Below are positions 6,116 through 15,400 of a stretch of DNA of 42,136 nt, piece by piece. A model generated the notes under the pieces. It searched no databases, was not told the origin of the DNA, and saw nothing but the letters and a program-made list of their open reading frames with translations. Position numbers and translations under genes: made by a program. Source of the DNA: a virus; IMG/VR virus record IMGVR_UViG_3300003322_001129, positions 1-42,136 of that record, one strand, 5' to 3'. The first letter of the stretch is position 1. Every line of letters starts with the position of its first letter.

Positions 6116-8422
6116 ATGAAAATTGGATTCTTTGGAATTGAAAATCCTCATCTAGGTGGCCAGCGTGATCGCCCATATTTGCAGAAGCTCGTGGAAATGG
6201 TTGGTCCCGGCCATTCGTGTAAGTATTCTCTTTCAGAAGATGGGTTAGAATTCTTTTCTGCATTTGCAGCCAAAGTTAAAGCGGTCGATCTGGATGCAAT
6301 AATCTGCACCGATCAACTCTTGATGACTGCCATTCTGAAGAGTCTTCCAGACTTCAAACAGTCCTACAACAAAAACGGCAGTGAGAAGAAACTCAGTCTC
6401 AACGATTATCACGGCAGTTTTATATCTGTCGCTGGCTTTAAGTTTGGCCGTGAGCGTGATCTTGATGTACTATTTCTTAATCCTCTGGAACATCTTCGCA
6501 CTGTTCCTGAAGCGCCTTTCATCTATAAGCGGTTCATTTCGAAAATTACTCACCCAGAAAAGTGGTTCACTCAAACAGACTTCACGTGGGAAGTAGCAAA
6601 CCATGACAACATCCATAATCTGTTTGAGTCTTTTAAGCTGGCTATTCTTATTGCTTGTGACATTGAAACGCCAGAGTACCCCGAAGCGCTTAAGGAACTT
6701 AGAACTATCGATTGCAGTGGCTATTGTGCTCTCTTTCCAGATGGCACTACTCATGCTGTTGTGATCCCTACTGATACGATGTGGGGGATCGAATGGATGA
6801 GACGCTTCAATTCTCTCCCTGCAGCAAAGGTGTTTCAGAATGGACTGTACGATAACCTGTACTACTTGCGGTTTGGATGTCCTGCGTATAACTGGCTCTG
6901 GGATACACAACATCTGTTTCACTCGTGGTATTCTGAGCTTCCAAAACGATTGGACTACATCACTTCGTTTGCATTGCGCCGTGTGCGGTTCTGGAAAGAT
7001 GATGGCAAGTCTGGAGGCAAGCTCGGCAAATATGAGTACAACGCACGAGACTGTTGGGCTACTCTTAACACCTGTCTCAGCCTTCTACTTGAGATGCCAA
7101 AGTGGGCGAAAGATAACTATCTGCAAGAGTTTCCAATGGTATTTCCATGTCTCCACTGTGAGGCTGATGGAATGGCTACTGATAAAGCTGCATTTGAAGC
7201 TTCCAAAAAATCCGTTGAAGATAAGCTTCGTCCGTTGGAAGAGAAATTGCAAAAGTGGATTCCGCGGTTCAACCCGGCAAGCTCGCCGCAATGCAAGAAT
7301 CTTTTGAAAGTTCTTGGGTGTGCAGACAAGCATGGAGAAGTAAAGAGCGCAGATGAGAAGGCACTTAATTTTGCAGCAGCTGCGCATCCATTGAATGCCT
7401 TGATTGTTGACTGTATCCTCGAAATTCGAGGGCTCCGCAAACTGCTCAGTACTTATCTGGTTTGGGAGAAGATGTGGAATGACAGACTTTATTGCAAGTT
7501 CAATCCAGCCGGAACTGATACAGGAAGACTGGCATGCATGGAGTCTAGCTTCTGGTGTGGACTATCTCTTCAAACTATTCCTGTACGGGATGGGCCAGTC
7601 ATACGATCGTTCCTTCGAGCTGATGATGGCTGGCTGCTTGGCGAGAATGATCAGCCTCAGTCAGAAGCACGGTGTGTTGGTTACCTCAGTGGATGTACTT
7701 CGCTTATTGACCTCGTTGAAGGGCCTCATGATTACCACGCATGGAATGCCCAGTCATTTTTCGGAGTGCCGTACGAAACAATATATGACGAGGTCAACAA
7801 GAAAACTCTTAATAAAGCACTTCGAGACCTATCTAAGCGAACTAACCACGGAGCCAATTACAACATGGGAGCCCAAGTAATGCTGGAGACAATGGGCCCA
7901 CTTAAGGTAGCTGAAGCAAAGCGAGTGCTTAAACTTCCAGTAAACATGAGTCTTCTTGATGTATGCCAGCACTTGCTCAATGCATATGCAACAACGTATC
8001 CAGAAGTGAAGAAAGACTGGTACGAGGACATCAAGCGCACAATTAAAATTTCCAAGAAGCTGGTGTCTCCACTTGGCTGGACAAGGTATTTCTTTTCTGA
8101 CCCAACTGCAAGCAAGCCAGCATTGAATGCCGCTGTTGCACACAGCCCGCAGAATCTGAGTGTTGGAATCATCAACAAGGTATTCTATTGGGTGTGGCAT
8201 AATAGTATTTACGGTGAATTGCGTGGCCGTGCAAGACTGAAGGCGCAGATTCATGACAGTATTCTGTACTGCTACAAAGGTGCAGAAATTCCAGGGCTCG
8301 TTAAACAAATGATGATCGAGCCTGTGGAAGTCACAGACATCAAAGGAGTGAAACGAACAATGGTAATCTATCCCGATGTTTCTGCTGGAGAAGGTAAAGT
8401 TTACTGGTCACAGCTTAAGTAG
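6116..8422 (+). CDS. Family A DNA polymerase with 3'-5' exonuclease domain
   Basis: 768 residues from ATG 6116; upstream in-frame TTG 6083 falls in the terminator tail and is unlikely. The exonuclease site is complete: Asp182-x-Glu184 (Exo I), Asn242-x3-Asp246 (Exo II), Tyr308-x3-Asp312 (Exo III). The polymerase motifs are present: motif A Asp512-x4-Glu517-x-Arg519, motif B Arg570-x3-Lys574-x3-His578-x3-Tyr582, motif C His713-Asp714-Ser715. In E. coli Pol I the residues matching His578 and Ser715 are Phe762 and Glu883, so this is a divergent PolA. It should copy the phage genome with the nearby helicase-like and SSB-like proteins. No 5'-nuclease domain is fused. No strong ribosome site is visible at the chosen start. 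Confidence 0.93.
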   Translation: MKIGFFGIENPHLGGQRDRPYLQKLVEMVGPGHSCKYSLSEDGLEFFSAFAAKVKAVDLDAIICTDQLLMTAILKSLPDFKQSYNKNGSEKKLSLNDYHGSFISVAGFKFGRERDLDVLFLNPLEHLRTVPEAPFIYKRFISKITHPEKWFTQTDFTWEVANHDNIHNLFESFKLAILIACDIETPEYPEALKELRTIDCSGYCALFPDGTTHAVVIPTDTMWGIEWMRRFNSLPAAKVFQNGLYDNLYYLRFGCPAYNWLWDTQHLFHSWYSELPKRLDYITSFALRRVRFWKDDGKSGGKLGKYEYNARDCWATLNTCLSLLLEMPKWAKDNYLQEFPMVFPCLHCEADGMATDKAAFEASKKSVEDKLRPLEEKLQKWIPRFNPASSPQCKNLLKVLGCADKHGEVKSADEKALNFAAAAHPLNALIVDCILEIRGLRKLLSTYLVWEKMWNDRLYCKFNPAGTDTGRLACMESSFWCGLSLQTIPVRDGPVIRSFLRADDGWLLGENDQPQSEARCVGYLSGCTSLIDLVEGPHDYHAWNAQSFFGVPYETIYDEVNKKTLNKALRDLSKRTNHGANYNMGAQVMLETMGPLKVAEAKRVLKLPVNMSLLDVCQHLLNAYATTYPEVKKDWYEDIKRTIKISKKLVSPLGWTRYFFSDPTASKPALNAAVAHSPQNLSVGIINKVFYWVWHNSIYGELRGRARLKAQIHDSILYCYKGAEIPGLVKQMMIEPVEVTDIKGVKRTMVIYPDVSAGEGKVYWSQLK

Positions 8423-8430
8423 GAGCCGCC

Positions 8431-9723
8431 GTGTCAGTAGTCCAATTGCCTGCGACACAACCAAAGAATCTCTTTGACCTCTATTTGGACTTCGTTCAAG
8501 ACACAGAATCGCCAGTCATCTATCATCGTTGGAGTCTTCTAACATGCCTCTCTGCAATGTTGGCGAGGCAGTGTTGGATTCCTTTTGGTACTGCAAGAAT
8601 TTTTCCGAATCAGTATGTGATGCTGATAGGTGAACCAGGCGCGAGAAAATCAAGTGCCATCAAGATGGCCAGGAAACTCTTCAGTGCTGCAGGATATAAG
8701 AACTTCTCCGCAACGAAGACGACAAAAGAAAAGTTCCTGATTGACCTTGAGGGACTGGAAGAACAGAGTGATGAAAAAGTTTCGAATTCTGCAGTAATGG
8801 AAAATCTTTTTGGTGAGCGAGTGAATGATGAACCAAAAGAAGTCTTTATTGTTGCAGATGAATTCAACGATTTCATGCGATGCTGTGACCTTGAGTTCCA
8901 CTCAATGCTGGGCGCGCTATGGGATTGGGACGATGAGAATGTCTGCTATGAACAGCGATTCAAGAATTCCCGTAGCATATCAATATTTCAACCGACTGTC
9001 ACCTTGCTGGGGGGAAATACACACACCGGTTTCGCGGAGATGTTTCCTCCTCAAGCGATCGGGCAGGGATTTCTTTCACGCTTATTACTCGTCTTTAGCG
9101 AACCTACCAATAAAAAGATTGCCTGGCCTACAACTCCCAGCCCAGAAGCACATCTTCAGCTGGTGAAAGAAGTTCAGGCAATCAGAGAAGTAATGCATGG
9201 TCCGTTGCAAATTACACCAAAAGCAAAGGAAATGCTGACTATTCTCTACAACAGCTATGAAGGATTTACAGATGTACGGTTCACAAGTTATTTCACAAGA
9301 AGACATACCCATTTGCTCAAGCTCTGTATTCTCTGCGCAGCTGTTGCAAAGACTACAACAATTGGTGCCTCACAAGTTCTACTTGCAAACACTATCTTAC
9401 ATTACACAGAACACTTCATGCCCAAAGCGCTTGGAGAGTTCGGAAAGGCAAAGCACTCAGATGTAGCAAATAAACTTCTTCAGGTTCTTGCGAAGACATA
9501 TAAGCCAGTTGATATTCCTGAACTGTGGAAGCAAGTGAGTTCTGACCTGGACAGACAGGAAGATCTTGCAAAACTCCTTGAAGGCCTGAAAGTTGCAGGG
9601 AAAATCAACTGGGTTCCGAAGTCAGTGCAGAACAGTAACCCTGGATTCTTGTTGATTCGTAAGCCACTGGGATCAGGGGAACTGTACACTGATTATTCTT
9701 TGTTGAAAGAGGCACAACGATGA
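8431..9723 (+). CDS. P-loop ATPase, DUF3987-like (putative helicase/primase-associated)
   Basis: 430 residues, GTG start with AGGAG just upstream. Walker A is GEPGARKSS at about 67-75 and the acidic Walker B is VFIVADEFNDF with Asp143-Glu144. A sensor-like Asn follows in LLGGNTHTGF and a probable arginine finger in GFLSRLLLVF. This order matches the DUF3987/YfjI-type ATPases found near phage replication genes, thought to be helicase-like. The last 80 residues look like a winged-helix region. It sits between DNA polymerase and a MazG-like gene and overlaps the next gene by 4 bases (ATGA). The exact role (helicase, primase partner or loader) cannot be read from sequence. Confidence 0.75.
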   Translation: MSVVQLPATQPKNLFDLYLDFVQDTESPVIYHRWSLLTCLSAMLARQCWIPFGTARIFPNQYVMLIGEPGARKSSAIKMARKLFSAAGYKNFSATKTTKEKFLIDLEGLEEQSDEKVSNSAVMENLFGERVNDEPKEVFIVADEFNDFMRCCDLEFHSMLGALWDWDDENVCYEQRFKNSRSISIFQPTVTLLGGNTHTGFAEMFPPQAIGQGFLSRLLLVFSEPTNKKIAWPTTPSPEAHLQLVKEVQAIREVMHGPLQITPKAKEMLTILYNSYEGFTDVRFTSYFTRRHTHLLKLCILCAAVAKTTTIGASQVLLANTILHYTEHFMPKALGEFGKAKHSDVANKLLQVLAKTYKPVDIPELWKQVSSDLDRQEDLAKLLEGLKVAGKINWVPKSVQNSNPGFLLIRKPLGSGELYTDYSLLKEAQR

Positions 9724-9971
9724 AATACCGCTGGCTTTTTGTGCACGAAGACTACACCATCACTGGCACGAACGACGAGGCTATTGCACGTGAAATGGCA
9801 ACGTATGACAACATGCTCTGCGTTGAAACCGAACAAGGTATCACTCGGTGGGGAGGGGAAGACAGTGAGATTCACCCCATCGAAGAACAAGAAGCTTATT
9901 CTGAAGATGCTGAAGAAGAAAAGAATGAACTCGACTTCGACAACGATGATGGGTGCCCAAATGATAACTAA
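9720..9971 (+). CDS. Small acidic protein (83 residues)
   Basis: Starts in an ATGA overlap with the ATPase stop, so it is translationally coupled. The first 50 residues look folded (Tyr, Trp, Phe, Val and Ile spaced as in beta-strands). The last 35 are extremely acidic, with long Glu/Asp runs. Such a tail could mimic nucleic acid or bind a basic partner. Family unknown. It overlaps the MazG-like gene by 11 bases. Confidence 0.7.
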   Translation: MKYRWLFVHEDYTITGTNDEAIAREMATYDNMLCVETEQGITRWGGEDSEIHPIEEQEAYSEDAEEEKNELDFDNDDGCPNDN

Positions 9972-10488
9972 TTCTCTTAGCTACTTCCAACTTTACAATC
10001 TCTTTGCTGATGCCTGCAGCATTCCAAAGGGCTCCTTGCATGATCGACCCAATCTTCCTGCGGTGAATCTTGCATGGAACTTGGTGAATGAAGAGCATCA
10101 GGAAACTCGTGTAGCCCTTACACGCCACCTGGAAAACCCAAGTCTTGAGAATCTGGTGGAGGTTGCAGATGGAATCGCAGACACAATTTATGTTCTCTGC
10201 CAACTTGCACGATCTTTGGGAATTGATCTTGATGCTGTGTTTGCAGAGGTACAGCGATCCAATATGGCTAAGGTGATGCCTGATGGAAAAGTCAAGCGAA
10301 GGGAAGATGGGAAGATTCTCAAGCCTGACGGTTGGACTCCGCCGAATATTTTCAAGGTCCTACATGAACAGAGCAACCGTGAAGCTGTGCAGTGTGGAAC
10401 TCTTGGAAGTGAAAACTGGAATGAGTACAAGAAGCAAGTAAAGCCTCTCAAGGCAGATGACAACTATCCTGCTGCAAGTAACTCTTGA
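9961..10488 (+). CDS. MazG-like nucleotide pyrophosphohydrolase
   Basis: 175 residues from ATG 9961; in-frame ATG 9946 is possible. The all-alpha NTP-PPase signature is present: Glu44, Glu45 and Glu48 in NEEHQE, then Glu67-x2-Asp70 and Asp74 in EVADGIADTIY. A C-terminal segment with a repeated Lys-Arg-Arg-Glu-Asp-Gly-Lys pattern and a Pro-rich end is usual in phage and bacterial members of this subgroup. These enzymes split (d)NTPs to monophosphates and PPi, using Mg2+. Next to a DNA polymerase it probably adjusts the nucleotide pool; which nucleotide it prefers cannot be told. Confidence 0.85.
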   Translation: MITNSLSYFQLYNLFADACSIPKGSLHDRPNLPAVNLAWNLVNEEHQETRVALTRHLENPSLENLVEVADGIADTIYVLCQLARSLGIDLDAVFAEVQRSNMAKVMPDGKVKRREDGKILKPDGWTPPNIFKVLHEQSNREAVQCGTLGSENWNEYKKQVKPLKADDNYPAASNS

Positions 10489-10498
10489 ATAATACAGC

Positions 10499-10526
10499 CG
10501 CCTCCGGGCGATTTTCTTTTTTTTTT
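10499..10526 (+). terminator. Weak-stem, strong-T terminator after the replication genes
   Basis: A short 4-pair stem (CGCC/GGCG around TCCG) is followed by ATTTTC and ten T. The stem is weak but the T-run is long, so partial termination is likely. The ribosome site of the next small gene begins at the end of the T-run. Confidence 0.5.
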
Positions 10527-10536
10527 GGAGTAGGCT

Positions 10537-10683
10537 ATGATCAAATGGCTAAAACATGTTTACTGGTTATATACTCATGCGCACGATTGGCGCTGTTTCT
10601 GGCACTATGGCGGAGGATTAAAACGCTACAAATGCAAACAATGTGGCAAAGAAGTTTCTGCATGGTCACATCCAGACGAGTAA
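10537..10683 (+). CDS. Zinc-ribbon-like micro-protein (48 residues)
   Basis: ATG 10537 follows GGAG at 10527-10530. The 48-residue product is rich in Trp, His and Tyr and carries Cys-x2-Cys-Gly-Lys near its C-terminus, with a further Cys at residue 20 and several His (for example in CFWHYGG), so one zinc ion could be bound. The YKCKQCGKEV pattern resembles half of a zinc ribbon. It is the last plus-strand gene before the convergent late block and is probably expressed by read-through of the terminator just upstream. Function unknown. Confidence 0.7.
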   Translation: MIKWLKHVYWLYTHAHDWRCFWHYGGGLKRYKCKQCGKEVSAWSHPDE

Positions 10684-10706
10684 AAAAAATCCCCTCCGAA
10701 GAGGGG
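10682..10706 (-). terminator. Terminator of the late (minus-strand) block, UUCG loop
   Basis: Read on the minus strand, CCCCTC-TTCG-GAGGGG forms a perfect 6-pair stem with a TTCG loop, then A and a run of T (10682-10690 are A on the plus strand apart from one T). It lies 66 bases past the last late gene and abuts the stop of the last plus-strand gene. A short AGCC/GGCT hairpin at 10711-10722 is the only structure left in the gap. Confidence 0.88.
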
Positions 10707-10771
10707 TAAAGCCTCACGGCTCGTGCGAAGAACTTTTTATTTTCCCCTGTTTACCGCCCTGAGATTCACGC

Positions 10772-12415
10772 TTACCGAATACGCCTGACAGTCAATCGCC
10801 CAATCTTCATCGTAATCGTCCCTGCCGCATATGCCACTGCTTTAAAGTGCACAGAGAATTTTGTCATTGCAGTCAGATCTTTGGGAATGACAATGTCATC
10901 AGAACAGATAAGTCCCTTATACGGAACAAGCACTCGTGGATCAGGTGTAATGGTGTTGCTGTAAATTGCGCCGCCAAGAATGCAAGTCTTTCCTGTCTGC
11001 GGCAGCCCATCACTTGCACCGTATGACATGCCATCGCCAACTGCATAGCAGTCCATGTTCTTGATGCCAGTAGCAGAAGGCGTAACTTCCAGCATACAGT
11101 ACACCCTATAAGCAATCTCTTGTCCAGGAGATGCAGCCTTGTCTGCAAGAATCCGAGTTGCCATATTAGACGGACCAAATTCAATATCCACCACGTTGTT
11201 GTTCGCAGTGAATGTCACATCAACTTGTTGGTTGTATCCACAATCATCCCCGTCTGCCACAACAGTGCGTTGAACGACTGAGCAAGCTGCAGTAGTGCTG
11301 GCACCGTTAGTGGTGATGACAGTGACTTCAGGAACAACGTTGCCGCTTGCTGAGCCAGATCCAGTTTCAACAGTTGAGGCTGCAACCAGTCCACTATTTG
11401 TCCACAGCCCATCAAAGATGTTGTCACATCCTGCATCAGCAGAGCGGCGATCAAGAATACTCGATGCAAGCGGAGTTGCAGTGGGAAGCGGGAGTTGCCC
11501 GATAAGTATCTGATAAATGTCTGCAGCTCGCTTTATTGCAGCATCCCTGTTCGGGTGAACGTTATCCCCGTTGACAACATAATTTGCTTTGCATAGCCCA
11601 GTTGCAGGGTCAATACTCCATGCTGCAGGATCAGTGATATAGAAGAGCCTATTCACCACCATGAGCTTGTAAAGTTCTTTGTAGACTTTATTTGCCCATG
11701 CCCAATCTGCACCAGTTGCAACACGCGTTCCCATTGGGAGTTCACAAAGCACACGGATGCCATTACCAGTGAGATAGTTGACGAAGCCCTTCATCACTGC
11801 AATAGCGTCATCAGCGCTGACACCGCCAAGATAAAGGTTGCCAAGGCCAAGACTTCCAATTACGAAGTGCGGCTGCATTTCCACAATCTTCTGACAGCGG
11901 CTCATCAAGGCGAGTGTATTGGTTGAGCCAACACCAAGATTGGCAACAAGTTCTAGCCCACCACGATAAAGAGTCAACAGTTCACGCCAGCAAGAATTAT
12001 TGCTGAAGCGATTGGTGAACATGCAGTTCCAAACACCGCTGTTTGTCCCTACCGTGCCAGTATACGGAACAGTAAACTTGGTGTCGTTGATGACTGTGAT
12101 TTTCCCATAGGCGAAATTATTATCGAAACTGTTGCCTGGAACAGGGCACCCAAGAGATACTGGCATGCCTGAACAAATACTTTCTGTCGTCGCCAATTCC
12201 ACTGTCAGTGTGGTTCCATCACCAGTAACTTTACCTGCGTTAGCTTGAGCAGTCGCAGAATCTCTCGCATCGGTCGAGCCACCAATTCGAATAAATCGAT
12301 TACCACCTGAAAAGAACCCACCAGCTTTACGCAGACTTGCAGTATCTGCAGGATAGAGTTCAGCAATGGCAGTGGTTACTGCCGCAATCTGAGTAGAAAG
12401 AAGACCACTACGCAT
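10772..12415 (-). CDS. Tail protein with SGNH-hydrolase-like domain (547 residues)
   Basis: Last gene of the late block; ATG 12415 has GGAGAG upstream. Residues about 135-305 match the SGNH/GDSL esterase layout: a Gly block II in VANLGVGSTNT, block III Gly-to-Asn193 in GSLGLGN, and block V Asp284-x2-His287 in GDNVHPN. The block I GDS is not visible where expected (around residues 134-142, NRFSNNSCW). The last 220 residues are beta-rich and Gly/Thr-rich, as in phage fibre or receptor-binding domains. SGNH domains in tail proteins often deacetylate surface polysaccharides. I infer a virion-associated adhesion or deacetylase protein; catalytic competence is open. Confidence 0.7.
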   Translation of the reverse strand: MRSGLLSTQIAAVTTAIAELYPADTASLRKAGGFFSGGNRFIRIGGSTDARDSATAQANAGKVTGDGTTLTVELATTESICSGMPVSLGCPVPGNSFDNNFAYGKITVINDTKFTVPYTGTVGTNSGVWNCMFTNRFSNNSCWRELLTLYRGGLELVANLGVGSTNTLALMSRCQKIVEMQPHFVIGSLGLGNLYLGGVSADDAIAVMKGFVNYLTGNGIRVLCELPMGTRVATGADWAWANKVYKELYKLMVVNRLFYITDPAAWSIDPATGLCKANYVVNGDNVHPNRDAAIKRAADIYQILIGQLPLPTATPLASSILDRRSADAGCDNIFDGLWTNSGLVAASTVETGSGSASGNVVPEVTVITTNGASTTAACSVVQRTVVADGDDCGYNQQVDVTFTANNNVVDIEFGPSNMATRILADKAASPGQEIAYRVYCMLEVTPSATGIKNMDCYAVGDGMSYGASDGLPQTGKTCILGGAIYSNTITPDPRVLVPYKGLICSDDIVIPKDLTAMTKFSVHFKAVAYAAGTITMKIGRLTVRRIR

Positions 12416-12430
12416 TACGCTCTCCAGAAG

Positions 12431-15400
12431 TTATTCAGTTTCAGTGTTAGATTCAACAGGTTCTTGGGCGATTGTTGAGTAATCTCTCAGTTCTTCGCCT
12501 CCCATGATCATTTGAAGTTTCTTCCCATAAGGGCTACCAACACGATTTGCAATTTGATTGACGATGCTGGTATTTGCATCTTTGGACCAGCGCTGAAGGG
12601 AAGAAGAGAACGTCTCAATCCGCCCGCCTGCTCTTGCATAGTCCAGCATGAAATCTTCAAGCTCTTCAGGATCAAGCTGCTGATTGTTGCCAAGTTTAGT
12701 TTTGATCGTCTGTCCCAAGGCTTCAATCTTTGCTCTATCAGAAGCTTCGTACGTCTTGTTCCTATAGAGATTATTCAATGCTACAGCTTCATCCATTGGT
12801 TTTGCACCAAGAATCCTCTGCACTGCACCGAAGTTCACTACTCGATCCTGGATGCGTGCAAGCATGGTTGTGGTTTCCAAGTCGTTTGCAGCAGAAATCA
12901 GACTTCCGTTTCCAGTAGTTGATTGCCCCGCAAGAGACTGTGCAAATCCTGCAAGAGGACGATTCCATCCATGGTGTTCCAACGCCTGAAGCATGGCAGT
13001 TGAAATGTCGGCCCCCTGACTTACTTGCTTACCGAACTGAGCAACAGAATTAACCAGTTTAACAGAAGCAGAAACTGCTGGAATATCGAGAGGATTGACA
13101 GGAACAATACTCAGGTGGCGAGGATTGATGTCACCACGAGAATACAATGCAGGAGCCTTCTCTCCGAACAGAGGAAATGCACTAGCAGTTCCATACAGAA
13201 GCCAATCCCCAATTTCCTTATTTGCTGCAGGAAGAATAGAATAAGCGTCTGTATGGCCAGTGTTTCCTGATGCTTGCCCAATCAAATGCTGGTTAATTGC
13301 ATCGAAGAAAGGCAGGCCATTCATTCCATAGATGCTTGTTTGAAGTCCTGCAAAGGTGAGCATTGCTCTGGTGTCTCGCGCTTCAACATGACGGAACAAT
13401 TGCTGCAGGACATTAAATGCGTAAGTTTGGAATAGTCCAATTGCTGCTCCAGTAGTTCCCTGGAACAGAATGGGTCGTTGAGACGAGATATAATTTCCTT
13501 GCACTCGGTTGACGAAAGATGAGATGAATGCATTTTGCTCCTGCACAGAAAGTTTCTTTGCTGCAACCAGCGGATCAGACAGTTGGCGCATTACATCTGC
13601 AGAGATGAAACGAGTAAGTTCCTCAGAGAAATTGTTCCCAGTGATACTTGCTCCCTTCTCAACTGCTGCATCAAGCTTCTTTTGCCACTCCGCAACCTTC
13701 AAACCAGGCTTGTACGCAAGATCATCAAGCACCTCATGATAAAGCTGCGAGACGTGTTTGATGTCTCCATTGTCTGTGTAGCGCTTAATGAGGTCTAGTT
13801 TATCGGGACCAAAGTAATTCTTGATCGCCTGTCCGATGAGTTTAGTAGTGCTAGGAACTACAGCTTGTTGCCCAGGAACTTTCACCGACATCAATTCACC
13901 AAGCTTACCAAGCAGTTCAGGATCACGCTTGGCGAGAGTTTGGATACTTGCAAGTTCAGTGCCCAGCATGATCGGAGTGCTGATCACGTTCACCAAGCTA
14001 TTTGCAAAGTCAAACCTCAGCACCGTAGTAGCAAGCCAGTAATTAACCTTCTGCAAACTCGTCTTGATGAGATTTTTTGGCACCTTCTCGTTTGCGTCGA
14101 GATAGGTTTCCATAGTCTTGTAGGGTGTGCCAAGCCCATACTCATCCATGAGCTTGTTTGCAGTCTCCAGACTGGCAAGGTCCTTCCCTTTTGATCCGCG
14201 AAATGCTGCCCCAAGTTCATCCAGCTTGGAATAGAGCGTAGTGCCTACCTTGTCAACAAACTCGTTCATGCTCTCCATGATCGGAAATTCCGACTGCTTG
14301 GAAATATTCAATGCAGTTTTACGGTAGTCGTCAAACGGATCTGCGACATTCTTTTTGAGGATGCCCACTCCTTTGAATGCAGATTGACTTGCAGATTGAA
14401 ATTGCTCACTCAGAAATGCTAACTCATTAAAGAACTGGCGATACTTGAGTTGCACCGTTTGACGCAGAAGAGTATCGCTGGAATTGGCGTGCCAACGAAC
14501 ATAGTCTTCTAGCACGTTCTCTGCTCTGGTTTCAGGAAAGAAATCTCCCAGAATGCCACGTCGCTGCAGGGAAGAATTGACAGTTGATTCATTCAGTTGG
14601 AGATTGTAATCATACTGCCCTTGCGCCTTGAAGAATTTCTTGGTGTCTTCCTTGAAAATGACTTCGTGATCTTCTCCAACTTGAGATGCAAGCTTTCTAA
14701 GCTGTTCAGGATTCTTTGCAGTGATCATTGCCACATCAGTGTTTGCACCGAGTTTTTCTTTGGCAACAACAAATGCAAAGTGGGGATACCTACGAGTGTC
14801 TACAGGAGGTGCGTAAACTACTCGCGCATCCATTCCCCTACCAAGCCCCATGGCGTTGACAACAGTAGTTTGTTTACCTACACGATCAGCGTTAATTCGT
14901 GTGCTGGAATCCAGAAAATCAGTGACTTGCTTGTTGGTGATCTTATAGATTCCACGAATCTTTTCGTTCGGACCAGCAACTGAGCGAAGCATTTCCACGG
15001 CAGTCTCATAATCGTCAGTCTTACCCGATTCTACCAATTTTACTGCATCACGATCCACCAGCATGCCTTCACCAGTCAGATCATCTGCAACAAGATAGTA
15101 TTTCCTTGCGTCACGGCGAAGCGCAGTAGTCAGGATGCCAAGTTCTGCAGCAGCATCAACACTGTCTCGAATGGCGTTGATTTCTGAAGCCATGCTTGTG
15201 ATAGCTGCATCCCGCCACTTCTGTGAAACAAGTGCAGTATGCTTGCCAATATCCTGCACAAACAATTCTGCCCGCTTCCCATAGTCTGCATTGCTTGCAG
15301 CAAGCGTAGTTGCCCCCGCACCTTGCTCAGAAGTTTGTTTTGCAAGATCAGCTGGAGCGTCAACAAAGCGTTTAATATCCTCACCAAGAATTGCACGTGC

